Assembly: GCA_945900935.1 (NCBI GenBank)
Contig: CAMDKT010000038.1
Location: 1 to 17,971 of the forward strand
Source of the DNA: Candidatus Sulfopaludibacter sp. SbA3
GTDB taxonomy: Bacteria > Acidobacteriota > Terriglobia > Bryobacterales > Bryobacteraceae
Reading direction: 5' to 3'
Length of the DNA: 17,971 bases
Shown here: positions 8,154-15,250 of the stretch, in pieces
Position numbering within the stretch: position 1 is the first letter of the stretch
Layout: each line of letters opens with the position of its first letter
Position numbers and translations under genes: made by a program
Notes under the pieces: model-generated
Seen by the model: the letters and a program-made list of their open reading frames with translations, nothing else
Database searches by the model: none
Told to the model about the DNA's origin: nothing

Positions 8154-8934
8154 TCGCGCTCGATTTTCGCGTCCTGGCGAATGCACAGGCCGCCAATGCA
8201 GGCTCGCCACATCCCGTCGGCCGGATGCCGCATTTCCACTCCCGTGCCGGCGGGCGCTTCGTCGCCCAAGCGGGGTCCCCTCCGAAGCCGCCGCCCGCTT
8301 TTTCCGCAAACTGCACATAGCCCCAACGCTCGGGCAAGTGCATGTTTACCTTCCCCTGGGGCGACCACACCCAGTTGTCCTCCTTCGTCCCAGGGACACG
8401 CCGGTACTTCCCCTCGTGAAGCTCATGCCGCCATTCCACTCGCGAAAAATTCACTCGCCAGACGTGGCCCGCAACCGGCGGCAGCGGCATGCGCGCCGCT
8501 TGGCCAAACGCCTTCCATTTCCAGCGTCCAACCTTTGTCGGCCGAGCCGCCGTCTTTATAGGGCTTGGGCAGGAAGAGGTCCCAGCCCGTATTCAACGCG
8601 TTCATTTCGAATTCGAAGTATTCGTGGCTGTCGCTGTTCGGGTCGACGAACAATTCGAAATCGTTGTGGTGGAAAATCACCGCGTCGTGCTGGGTCAGCG
8701 TGGCCCAGACATGCGGCTCCTCCAGTTCGGCGGCGATGTAAAAATACTCGTCGTCCCACTGCATTTTGGCGCGGGTCCGGAACCGCGGGCGCGGCTTGGC
8801 GCTCCCTTCAATGTCGACAAAGTCCGATGTCCACGGCGCATTCCGCCACTGGCCATCGATCCGGCCGTCGATGCGAATGGGGGGTTCGGCGCGGCTGGCA
8901 GCGAAATCTGAAGGAGCAGGAAAAATAATCGCAC
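8150..8934 (-). pseudogene. Decayed CBM9-like (family 9 carbohydrate-binding) secreted protein
   Basis: The family resemblance is spread over several reading frames. From the GTG at 8934 a signal peptide is read (MRLFFLLLQISLPAAP). At a run of six C (8879-8884) the sense passes to a second frame, reading IRIDGRIDGQWRNAPW and MQWDDEYFYIAAELEEPHVW, then FELFVDPNSDSHEYFEFEMN, all typical of CBM9-like proteins. Around 8510-8520 it jumps back to the first frame after a short apparent deletion (GWTLE then KAFGQAARMPLPPVAGH), then HVWRVNFSRVEWRHE and WGYVQFAEKAG. A third shift near 8262 leads to a tail ending CIRQDAKIERD, whose TAA overlaps the convergent neighbour's stop. Three shifts plus apparent missing coding sequence argue for a true pseudogene. 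One poly-C slip alone could have been a sequencing error. Confidence 0.82.
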
Positions 8935-8942
8935 TCTTGATC

Positions 8943-8964
8943 TTTTACAACTTTTTTACAACTT
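8943..8964. repeat. Perfect tandem 11-bp direct repeat, candidate OmpR/PhoB-type operator
   Basis: TTTTACAACTT occurs twice with no gap (8943-8953 and 8954-8964). It lies in the 69-bp region between the CBM9 pseudogene start (8934, minus) and the winged-helix gene (9004, plus). OmpR/PhoB-class regulators characteristically bind direct repeats with an 11-bp period, one helical turn. The adjacent plus-strand gene encodes exactly such a DNA-binding domain, so autoregulation or control of the former CBM9 gene is a natural inference. Confidence 0.6.
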
Positions 8965-9003
8965 GCTAACGACCTGCATCGCAAATTCTCATAATCTACC
9001 CAC

Positions 9004-9363
9004 ATGGAACGGACGACGATGTATCGCGACGAACACCTTTTAATCGAGAATACAGGCCCGGTGGAACTGGATTCCCGCCGGCTGATACTGACCCGCAAGG
9101 AGCTCGAACTGCTCACGATGCTCGCCAGCAACGCCGGCGAGATTGTGCCGCGGAACATTCTGCTGCGCACCGTTTGGGGCTATTGTGAAGGCACGCGGAC
9201 GCGGACGCTGGACGTCCACATCCGCCGCTTGCGCCGGAAACTCGGCGCGTTTGGCGACACGTATATCCAGACCGTTTTCGGCGTTGGATATCGCTTCGAA
9301 CGCTTCCGCGCCGCGCGGCCGTTAGTGAGGTATTCCTTGTCGGCCTACGGCGCAACGGCGTAA
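9004..9363 (+). CDS. Winged-helix (OmpR/PhoB C-terminal type) transcriptional regulator without receiver domain
   Basis: A 119-residue protein consisting almost wholly of the trans_reg_C DNA-binding domain. ILTRKELELLTMLASNAGEI is the opening block, ILLRTVWGY leads into the helix-turn-helix, RTRTLDVHIRRLRRKLG is the recognition helix, and YIQTVFGVGYRFE the wing. Full OmpR-family regulators are about 220-240 residues with an N-terminal phosphoacceptor receiver; none is present, and the DNA upstream encodes no receiver in any frame. The start is ATG 9004, or possibly ATG 9019; neither has a clear ribosome binding site. A tandem 11-bp repeat sits 40 bp upstream. It precedes aroA by 47 bp in the same direction. 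Regulation is therefore probably by abundance or protein contact rather than phosphorylation, which is inference. Confidence 0.85.
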   Translation: MERTTMYRDEHLLIENTGPVELDSRRLILTRKELELLTMLASNAGEIVPRNILLRTVWGYCEGTRTRTLDVHIRRLRRKLGAFGDTYIQTVFGVGYRFERFRAARPLVRYSLSAYGATA

Positions 9364-9392
9364 TCAGACGGAGCGGCACGCCTCCTGCCGGG

Positions 9393-9398
9393 TACAAT
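9393..9398 (+). promoter_or_regulatory. Possible -10 element (TACAAT) of an aroA promoter
   Basis: TACAAT lies 12 nt before the aroA ATG, within the 47-bp gap after the winged-helix gene. No convincing -35 hexamer is found 16-18 bp upstream. If used, the leader would be only about 5-6 nt, which agrees with the absence of a ribosome binding site before aroA. Confidence 0.3.
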
Positions 9399-9410
9399 AA
9401 TAGATTGCCC

Positions 9411-10697
9411 ATGCAGGTTCGCATTGCTCCCTCGAAAGCGCTTGGCGGCGCGATCCGCCTTCCCGGTGACAAGTCGATCTCCCATCGCTACGCCATCCTC
9501 GCCGCGATTGCCGAAGGCACATCGACGCTAAGGAATTTCTCCTCCGGTGCCGATCCGCACTCCTCGCTCGGTTGTATGCAATCGTTGGGGATTCGCGTCG
9601 AAAAGCTGGACGGCGAGATAAAAGTTTACGGCCAAGGATTGCGCGGTTTGCAGGCGTCAACGGGCCAACTCGACGCCGGCAACTCCGGCTCCACCATCCG
9701 CATGTTGAGCGGCATACTGGCCGGCCAGCCCTTTGCCAGCACCATTTTCGGAGACGAATCGCTGTCCCACCGGCCGATGAAGCGAATCATGACGCCGCTG
9801 GAAATGATGGGCGCGCGGATTGAAGCTGTTGACGGCACGTATCCGCCGATCACCATTCATGGCACTCGCGATCTGCGCGCGATCCATTACGAGACCCCCA
9901 TCGCCTCGGCCCAGGTCAAGAGTTGCGTGCTGTTTGCAGGCCTGTCTTGCGAAGGGGAAACCACCGTCACGGAGCCGCTAAAGACGCGCGACCACTCCGA
10001 ACTCGCCCTCCGTGAATTCGGTGCCGACATTCGAATGGCCGGTCGCACAACCACCATCACGGGCGGCAAGGAACTGCAAGGACGGGAACTCTACGTCCCC
10101 GGTGACCTGTCCGGCGCGGCCTTCTTCCTGGTGGCCGCCATGATGAGCGATGACGCGAATGTCGTTCTCTACGACGTCGGCGTGAACCCATCGAGGACGG
10201 CGTTGATTGACTTCCTGGCGGGTGGCGGCGGGCAAGTGAAAGTGCTCGATGTCCGGTCGACGGGCGGTGAGCTGGTGGGTGATCTACGCGTGCGGAATTC
10301 CAAGTTTCAAGGTGGCGTAATCGAGAAGGGAATGACGGCCGCGTTGATCGACGAGATCCCGGTGCTGGCGGTGCTGGGCGCCACCAGCGAGCATGGTCTA
10401 ACCGTGCGCGACGCTTCGGAACTGCGAGTGAAAGAGACGGACCGGATTGCCACCGTGGCCGACAATCTCCGCCGCATGGGAATTGAGATTGAAACCTCGG
10501 CCGACGGTTTCTACATCCCCGGCAAGCAGACATTTCGCGCCGCGGAAGTGGACAGTTTTGGCGATCACCGCATCGGCATGGCCTTCGCCGTCGCTGGCCT
10601 TGCGGCCGTGGGCGGCGACACGATTGTGAATGAGGCCGAAGCGGCCAGCGTGTCTTTTCCGGAATTTTTCGCTACCCTGGAATCCATCCGTACGTAA
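9411..10697 (+). CDS. aroA: 3-phosphoshikimate 1-carboxyvinyltransferase (EPSP synthase)
   Basis: Catalyses transfer of the enolpyruvyl group from PEP to shikimate-3-phosphate, the sixth step of the shikimate pathway, in the cytoplasm. It has 428 residues, full length. Visible motifs are GDKSISHR with K21, the PEP-binding loop GNSGSTIRMLSG, the shikimate-phosphate motif SAQVK (166-170), RDHSE, ALIDEIPVLAV with catalytic D314, and VKETDRI with K341-E342. RDHSE together with SAQVK and GDKSIS resembles class II enzymes. However, the position equivalent to E. coli Gly96 is still glycine, so glyphosate tolerance cannot be read from this. ATG 9411 is preferred to TTG 9405. It lies 47 bp after the winged-helix gene and 9 bp before the histidine kinase gene. 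Confidence 0.97.
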   Translation: MQVRIAPSKALGGAIRLPGDKSISHRYAILAAIAEGTSTLRNFSSGADPHSSLGCMQSLGIRVEKLDGEIKVYGQGLRGLQASTGQLDAGNSGSTIRMLSGILAGQPFASTIFGDESLSHRPMKRIMTPLEMMGARIEAVDGTYPPITIHGTRDLRAIHYETPIASAQVKSCVLFAGLSCEGETTVTEPLKTRDHSELALREFGADIRMAGRTTTITGGKELQGRELYVPGDLSGAAFFLVAAMMSDDANVVLYDVGVNPSRTALIDFLAGGGGQVKVLDVRSTGGELVGDLRVRNSKFQGGVIEKGMTAALIDEIPVLAVLGATSEHGLTVRDASELRVKETDRIATVADNLRRMGIEIETSADGFYIPGKQTFRAAEVDSFGDHRIGMAFAVAGLAAVGGDTIVNEAEAASVSFPEFFATLESIRT

Positions 10698-10706
10698 GAG
10701 TGGACG

Positions 10707-11360
10707 ATGAGCGCCGAATCTGAATTGACCGTCGCGGGTTTAGCCCACGACTTGAATAACGTTTTTGAAACGCTTTCGGAAGCGGCGGAACTCCTGTCTT
10801 CCGACAGCAAATGGACGAAGCTCGCCAATACCATTCGCCGCAGCGTCCGTCGCGGCGAACGCATCGTCGCGTCGCTGAATGAGACGATCAGCGATCCCGG
10901 CGATCTCACCGATATTCTCGACAACGCGGTGCTGCATACCGAGGATGTCCTCAGCTTCACCCGCGGAACGGCCATTCAGTACGCCCGTGATATCGATCCC
11001 TGCGTTACGCTTCCCGGTTCAACGGCGGCATGGGAGCGCGTCTTCGTCAACCTGTTTCTCAACGCCGCGCAGGCCAATCCACAAGGCGCGAAAGTGGAAA
11101 TTGGCGCAACCTGTGCTGGCGGCATCGTCACAGTAACCGTTGCCGACAATGGACCCGGCATCCCCGCCTCCATTCTCCCCACCCTTTTTGAGGCCAACGT
11201 GACGACGAAGAAGTCGCGCGGGCGGCGCGGGCGGCGCGGCTTGGGACTACACATCGTGCAGTCGATTGTGGCCGAGCACGGCGGCGCGGTCACGGCGCAG
11301 AACCGGCAACCGCTCGGTGCCGTCTTCACCCTGACGCTGCCCCAGGCCGGAGTGTCGTAA
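10707..11360 (+). CDS. Histidine kinase core protein without a recognisable sensor domain
   Basis: A 217-residue protein with a complete kinase core and nothing before it. The H-box is at the very N-terminus (GLAHDLNN, H14). The N-box follows in VNLFLNAAQA (N119), G1 is DNGPGIP (from D147), the F-box is TLFEANVTTK, and G2 is GLGLHIVQSIVAEHGG (from G178). A short repeated RGR/RGRR basic run precedes G2. No transmembrane segment, PAS or GAF domain is present, so it is cytosolic and must take its input from another protein or from its own dimerisation region. It begins 9 nt after aroA and ends 12 nt before the subunit II gene, so it is probably cotranscribed with both. The shortened H-box context resembles NtrB-type cores. 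No response regulator with a receiver domain is in the window. Confidence 0.87.
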   Translation: MSAESELTVAGLAHDLNNVFETLSEAAELLSSDSKWTKLANTIRRSVRRGERIVASLNETISDPGDLTDILDNAVLHTEDVLSFTRGTAIQYARDIDPCVTLPGSTAAWERVFVNLFLNAAQANPQGAKVEIGATCAGGIVTVTVADNGPGIPASILPTLFEANVTTKKSRGRRGRRGLGLHIVQSIVAEHGGAVTAQNRQPLGAVFTLTLPQAGVS

Positions 11361-11372
11361 ACTAGCTTCCTA

Positions 11373-12167
11373 ATGGCAATTGCGATTTTGATCGCCGCGC
11401 TCGCGGGCGCGACACTGGCGCTGTTCTTCCAGCCTCGCTGGTGGTTCCCCGACGCCATTTCCGCGCACGCCCGAGCCTACGACTCCCAATTCGCGCTGAC
11501 GCTCTGGGTCATTGGATGTATCTTCGTTCTGGCGCAGGGTGGCCTCGCGTGGATCGCCTTCCGCTATCGGGATCAAGGCCAGACGCCATCGGCCAACAGC
11601 GGCAACAACAGGCTGGAGATCGTCTGGACCGTCGCCACCGCCGCCGTTTTCTTAGCGCTTGCCTTCGCTGGCCAGGGCATTTGGGCGGGCGTGCACTTAG
11701 CCGTCGATGATCCGCGCGCTCTGCATGTGGAAGTGATGGCGAAACAGTTTGCCTGGTCGTATCGCTATGCAGGCGCTGACGGCGTGTTTGGCCGCGTTGA
11801 CATTCGCCAGATTGACGACGCCGGCGGCAATCCCTTCGGCATCGACAGCACGGATCCAAAAGGAGCCGACGACATCACAGCCGCTATTCTCCGCGTGCCC
11901 GCCGGCCGGCCCGTGGAGTTGCGCTTAAAAAGCCGCGATGTGATTCACAATTTCTTCGTGCGCGAACTGCGCTTGAAGCAGGACGTGGTCCCCGGCATGA
12001 CGATCCCTTTGCGCTTCACCGCCGACAAGCCCGGCACCTACGAAGTGCCCTGTTCGGAGCTCTGCGGCCTGGGCCACCATCAGATGCGCAGCGCGCTGGT
12101 AGTGATGCCGCCGGACGCTTACGAAGAATGGCTGCAAGAGGCGCGGCAGAAAGTCGTCCTGCCGTGA
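11373..12167 (+). CDS. coxB: Cytochrome c oxidase subunit II (CuA domain)
   Basis: Receives electrons from cytochrome c through the binuclear CuA centre and passes them to subunit I; 264 residues. Three hydrophobic segments lie near the N-terminus (about 1-19, 40-62, 84-104), the second ending FRYRDQG. The periplasmic cupredoxin domain holds the CuA ligands: H192 (VIHNFF) and the block CSELCGLGHHQM, giving C227, E229, C231, H235 and M238. No cytochrome c domain is fused to the C-terminus, so it is not caa3-type. It begins 12 nt after the kinase gene without a clear ribosome binding site, and its stop overlaps the subunit I start as GTGA. Confidence 0.96.
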   Translation: MAIAILIAALAGATLALFFQPRWWFPDAISAHARAYDSQFALTLWVIGCIFVLAQGGLAWIAFRYRDQGQTPSANSGNNRLEIVWTVATAAVFLALAFAGQGIWAGVHLAVDDPRALHVEVMAKQFAWSYRYAGADGVFGRVDIRQIDDAGGNPFGIDSTDPKGADDITAAILRVPAGRPVELRLKSRDVIHNFFVRELRLKQDVVPGMTIPLRFTADKPGTYEVPCSELCGLGHHQMRSALVVMPPDAYEEWLQEARQKVVLP

Positions 12168-13750
12168 CGATCTTCTCGACGGACCACAAAGTGATCGGCA
12201 AACAGTACATCGGGCTGGCCCTTTTCAGCGTGCTGCTGGGCATCGTTCTTTCGCTTGTGATGCGATTCCATCTGGTGCATCCGGACGCGAAGGTGAAGCT
12301 GTTCGGCGCACTGTGGCCCGATGGCGCGCCGGGGGGGCAAATGACGCCCGAACTTTATCTGTCGCTGATGACCATTCACGGCACGATCATGGTGTTTTTC
12401 GTGCTGACAACCGCGCCGCAATCTGGTTTCGGAAACTATTTTCTTCCGCTGCAAATCGGCGCGCATGACATGGCGTTTCCCGTCCTGAACATGCTGTCGT
12501 TCTGGACCACCGCGCTCTCTCTGCTCACGCTGCTTGCCGCGTTCTTCGTCGAGGGCGGCGCGCCGCTCTCCGGCTGGACGGCGTATCCGCCGCTCTCCGG
12601 CCTGGGCCGAATCACCGGACCCGGCCAGGGATTGGGCCAGGACTTGTGGATCCTCTCCATCGCCCTCTTCTGCGTCGCCAGCCTGATGGCCGCCATCAAT
12701 TTCATCGTCACTATTATTGAACTGCGCGCGCCGGACATGGGCTATTTCGACATGCCGCTCACGTGCTGGGGCTGGTTCGTCACGGCGTTGATCAGCCTCT
12801 TCGCCTTCGCCGTGCTGCTGGCGGGCGGCATTCTTCTTTTGCTGGATCGCACGGCGGGAACCAGCTTCTTCGTTCCCGGCGGGCTCATTGTCAATGACCA
12901 GATTCAGACGCGCTCCGGCGGCTCTCCGATTCTCTTTCAGCATCTCTTCTGGTTCTTCGGCCACCCGGAGGTCTATATCGCCATCCTGCCGGGAATGGGT
13001 CTCATCAGCACGATTTTGAGCACCTTCAGCGGCAAGAAGGTATTCGGCTACAAGGCCATGGCGATCGCGCTGCTGGCCATCGGCGGGCTGGGATTCGTCG
13101 TGTGGGGCCACCACATGTTCATCAGCGGCATGAGTCCCTATTCCTCCATCGCCTTCAGCGTGCTGACGCTCGCCGTCGGCGTTCCCAGCGCGGTGAAAAC
13201 GTTCAACTGGCTCGCCACGCTTTGGGGCGGGCGGTTGCGCTTTACGGCGGCCATGCACTTCGCGCTCGGCTTCGTGTCGATCTTCATCACCGGCGGCATC
13301 ACAGGCCTTATTCTCGGCCAGCCCGGCCTCGATATCTACTTCCACGATACGTATTTCGTCGTCGCCCATTTCCACCTCATCATGGGCGTCGCCGCCATCT
13401 TCGCCATCTTTGCGGGGCTTCATTATTGGTTCCCTAAAATGTACGGCCGCTTTCTGCATGAGGGCCTCGGCAAGTTGCATTTTTACATGACTTTCATTGG
13501 CGTTTACGCGGTTTTCGTGCCGCTGCATTTCGCGGGCTTCGTTGGCAACCCGCGCCGCTATCCGGACTTCAAGGAATACGAATTTCTGAAGGCCGTGATG
13601 CCACTGCATATCGGCGTGACGCACGCGGCCTATTTCCTGGCCGCCGCGCAACTCATCTTCCTGTTCAACTATTTCTGGAGTCAACGCCGAGGCGCGGCGG
13701 CGCCGGCGAATCCCTGGGGCGCGACTACGCGGGAGTGGCGCGATGACTAA
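12164..13750 (+). CDS. coxA: Cytochrome c oxidase subunit I (heme a / heme a3-CuB)
   Basis: Catalytic, proton-pumping subunit of an A-type heme-copper oxidase; 528 residues with twelve expected membrane helices. Ligands, counted from the GTG start, are H72 (TIHGTIM) and H404 for low-spin heme a, and H402 (VVAHFH) for heme a3. CuB is held by H267, H316 and H317 (GHPEVY and WGHHMF), with Y271 the cross-linked tyrosine. E269 of GHPEVY and D102/N109 of AHDMAFPVLN keep the D-channel, pointing to class A1. The GTG at 12164 overlaps the subunit II stop by 4 bp and is preferred; an in-frame ATG at 12128 would add 12 residues and a 40-bp overlap. It overlaps the next gene by 8 bp. Confidence 0.96.
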   Translation: MTIFSTDHKVIGKQYIGLALFSVLLGIVLSLVMRFHLVHPDAKVKLFGALWPDGAPGGQMTPELYLSLMTIHGTIMVFFVLTTAPQSGFGNYFLPLQIGAHDMAFPVLNMLSFWTTALSLLTLLAAFFVEGGAPLSGWTAYPPLSGLGRITGPGQGLGQDLWILSIALFCVASLMAAINFIVTIIELRAPDMGYFDMPLTCWGWFVTALISLFAFAVLLAGGILLLLDRTAGTSFFVPGGLIVNDQIQTRSGGSPILFQHLFWFFGHPEVYIAILPGMGLISTILSTFSGKKVFGYKAMAIALLAIGGLGFVVWGHHMFISGMSPYSSIAFSVLTLAVGVPSAVKTFNWLATLWGGRLRFTAAMHFALGFVSIFITGGITGLILGQPGLDIYFHDTYFVVAHFHLIMGVAAIFAIFAGLHYWFPKMYGRFLHEGLGKLHFYMTFIGVYAVFVPLHFAGFVGNPRRYPDFKEYEFLKAVMPLHIGVTHAAYFLAAAQLIFLFNYFWSQRRGAAAPANPWGATTREWRDD

Positions 13751-14174
13751 CACCGCCCGCGCCGGCCAGACGCTGCTCATCGCGGCCAGTTCCATGTTCT
13801 TCGCCGCCTTTACCAGCGCAATGGTTGTCCGGCGCGGCCTCAGCGGCGATTGGATCGCGCCGCCGTTGCCCGCCTGGATTTGGGCGACGATGCTGCTAGG
13901 CCCGCTGGCGAGTTGGCTGGTCCAACGCGGCCAAATCAAATCGGCCATGGCCGCGGGCGCAATGCTGGTCGCCTCGCAGTTGGCGCTGTTATCCAACCTC
14001 CGCATGGCTGTGATCGGCGAAGCGTTTTGCGCCGTGTTGATCGCGGCCCATGCCGCCCATGCCGCGGCCGGCGTCGCCGCTCTCGGCCGCTTCGGCGCGC
14101 GCGCGGGCCTTTTCTGGCATTTCGTTGGCGCACTCTGGATCTACGTGCTGTTCCTCTTCGGAGTGTGGGCATGA
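13743..14174 (+). CDS. Short cytochrome c oxidase subunit III-like membrane protein
   Basis: A 143-residue hydrophobic protein with about four to five membrane helices. It retains COX3 features in shortened form: an N-terminal SSMFFAAFTSAMVVRRG helix, a HAAHAAAG helix like the HxxHxxxG of COX3, and a C-terminal GLFWHFVGALWIYVLFLFG block matching the family's last helix. The conserved glutamate region of normal subunit III is not evident. It overlaps subunit I by 8 bp and the next gene by 4 bp (ATGA). Because a second COX3-family protein follows directly, the two may form a divided or paralogous subunit III pair in the same complex; that is inference. Confidence 0.78.
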   Translation: MTNTARAGQTLLIAASSMFFAAFTSAMVVRRGLSGDWIAPPLPAWIWATMLLGPLASWLVQRGQIKSAMAAGAMLVASQLALLSNLRMAVIGEAFCAVLIAAHAAHAAAGVAALGRFGARAGLFWHFVGALWIYVLFLFGVWA

Positions 14175-14731
14175 ATCCGGCGGGCGCGAAAACGCTGGGC
14201 ATGTGGCTGTTCGTGCTCAGCGACCTGCTGACGTTCGCGACGCTGCTGGTGATCTATACCGCCTTGCGCCTCGCCAATCCCGATTGGCCCAAACCATTCG
14301 CCCTATCGCCCTCCATTGTCTACGCGACCATCATGACCATCGTCCTGCTTGCCTCCAGCCTGACGATGGTATGGGCCGTGGACGCCATGGGGAAGAACGA
14401 CCGCAAGCGCGCCGTGCAATGGCTGCTGGCAACCATTCTCGGCGGCGCGTCGTTCATCGCGCTGCACCTCACCGAGTGGCGGCATCTCATTCAAATCGAT
14501 AAAATCACGCCCGCGTCCAGTCTGTTCGGCTCCGTCTTTTTTGGCGTTACCGGGCTGCACATGGCGCATGTCGCCGCTGGGTTGATCTATCTCACCGTCC
14601 TCGCCACAGGCGTCGCGCGCGGTAAATTCTCCGCCGAAGACATCGAAACCGGCGGCCTGTATTGGCACTTCGTGGATCTGGTTTGGATGTTCGTCTTCCC
14701 GCTGGTCTATTTGATGGCGGTGAAGCCATGA
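14171..14731 (+). CDS. coxC: Cytochrome c oxidase subunit III
   Basis: Membrane subunit stabilising the oxidase and its D-channel proton uptake; 186 residues, in the five-helix size range. Family features are KTLGMWLFVLSDLLTFATLL at the start, GASFIALHLTEWRHL carrying the characteristic E-W helix, TGLHMAHVAAGLIYL with the conserved histidines, and GLYWHFVDLVWMFVFPLVYL at the end. ATG 14171 is chosen because it overlaps the preceding stop as ATGA; longer in-frame extensions lie antiphase inside the upstream gene. Its own stop overlaps the next gene in the same way. Confidence 0.93.
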   Translation: MNPAGAKTLGMWLFVLSDLLTFATLLVIYTALRLANPDWPKPFALSPSIVYATIMTIVLLASSLTMVWAVDAMGKNDRKRAVQWLLATILGGASFIALHLTEWRHLIQIDKITPASSLFGSVFFGVTGLHMAHVAAGLIYLTVLATGVARGKFSAEDIETGGLYWHFVDLVWMFVFPLVYLMAVKP

Positions 14732-14994
14732 GCTACGTCGCCGTATGGATCGCGCTCGTTCTGCTTACTTTGGCCGAGGTTAGCTTGGCGTGGGTGCGAA
14801 CCGCGCCGGCGTTAATGCTGGCGCTGCTGCTGATCCTCTCATTCGCCAAGGCCGCGCTCATCGCCTGGTACTTCATGCATCTGAAGACGCGCCGGCCAAA
14901 GCCTTTGACGCTGTTAATCCCCGCCCTCTTCCTCTGTATCGGGCTGTTGCTCGCGCTGCTCCCCGATGGCCTGCGGGTTTGGACTTTACGATGA
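14728..14994 (+). CDS. coxD: Cytochrome c oxidase subunit IV-like small membrane protein (prokaryotic COX4)
   Basis: An 88-residue protein with three membrane helices, the standard form of the bacterial subunit IV encoded behind coxC. The middle helix LSFAKAALIAWYFMHLKTRR is the recognisable family block (FxKAxLVxxYFMHLK). It probably stabilises the assembled oxidase. The ATG overlaps the coxC stop by 4 bp, and its own TGA overlaps the next start by 4 bp, so translation is coupled through the operon. Confidence 0.9.
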   Translation: MSYVAVWIALVLLTLAEVSLAWVRTAPALMLALLLILSFAKAALIAWYFMHLKTRRPKPLTLLIPALFLCIGLLLALLPDGLRVWTLR

Positions 14995-15191
14995 AACTCT
15001 CCACGGCCGTCCTATTTTTTTCGATACTTGCCAGCGGCCAGTGCGCTATGTGTTTCCGCACCGCCGAATCGCAGACGCGGGCCCGCGCGGAAGCGCTGAA
15101 CCGAGGCATCGTAATCATGCTCGTCCCATTAGCCGCCGCCGTTGGGGCCATCGGCTATCTGGCTTACAGGCGCCGCGCGCGCACGATCTGA
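14991..15191 (+). CDS. Small membrane protein with CxxC motif, last gene of the oxidase operon
   Basis: A 66-residue protein. An N-terminal signal-like helix (STAVLFFSILASG) is followed by QCAMCFRTAESQTRARAEAL, with a CxxC pair just after the probable cleavage or anchor point, and a second helix (IVIMLVPLAAAVGAIGYLAY) ending in RRRAR. The positive tail puts the C-terminus in the cytoplasm, so the CxxC would face the periplasm, the side where CuA is assembled. A role in copper delivery or thiol handling for the oxidase is a reasonable guess, not a demonstrated function. The start overlaps the coxD stop as ATGA. Part of its tail is repeated downstream after the stop. Confidence 0.75.
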   Translation: MKLSTAVLFFSILASGQCAMCFRTAESQTRARAEALNRGIVIMLVPLAAAVGAIGYLAYRRRARTI

Positions 15192-15250
15192 ATCGCCGGT
15201 TGCAACGTCTGCCCCGCCGTCGGCGCAATCGGGTATCTGGCGTTCAGACG
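15138..15250 (+). repeat. Imperfect direct repeat, 35 bp x 2, inside and downstream of the small CxxC gene
   Basis: Copy 1 is 15138-15172 and copy 2 is 15216-15250, offset by 78 bp and in the same frame. They match at 28 of 35 positions. Six of the seven differences are silent and one changes Tyr to Phe: AVGAIGYLAYRR against AVGAIGYLAFRR. The pattern looks like two diverged coding copies rather than chance. Confidence 0.7.

Noticed and set aside
8879..8884. Active poly-C phase variation of the CBM9-like gene
   Set aside because: Six C is short for phase variation, and two further lesions downstream would keep the gene off at any tract length.
12119..14005. A 628-codon open frame on the minus strand opposite coxA
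   Set aside because: Composition is Arg/Glu/His-rich with no domain, and it lies antisense to a textbook subunit I gene; high-G+C antisense artefact.
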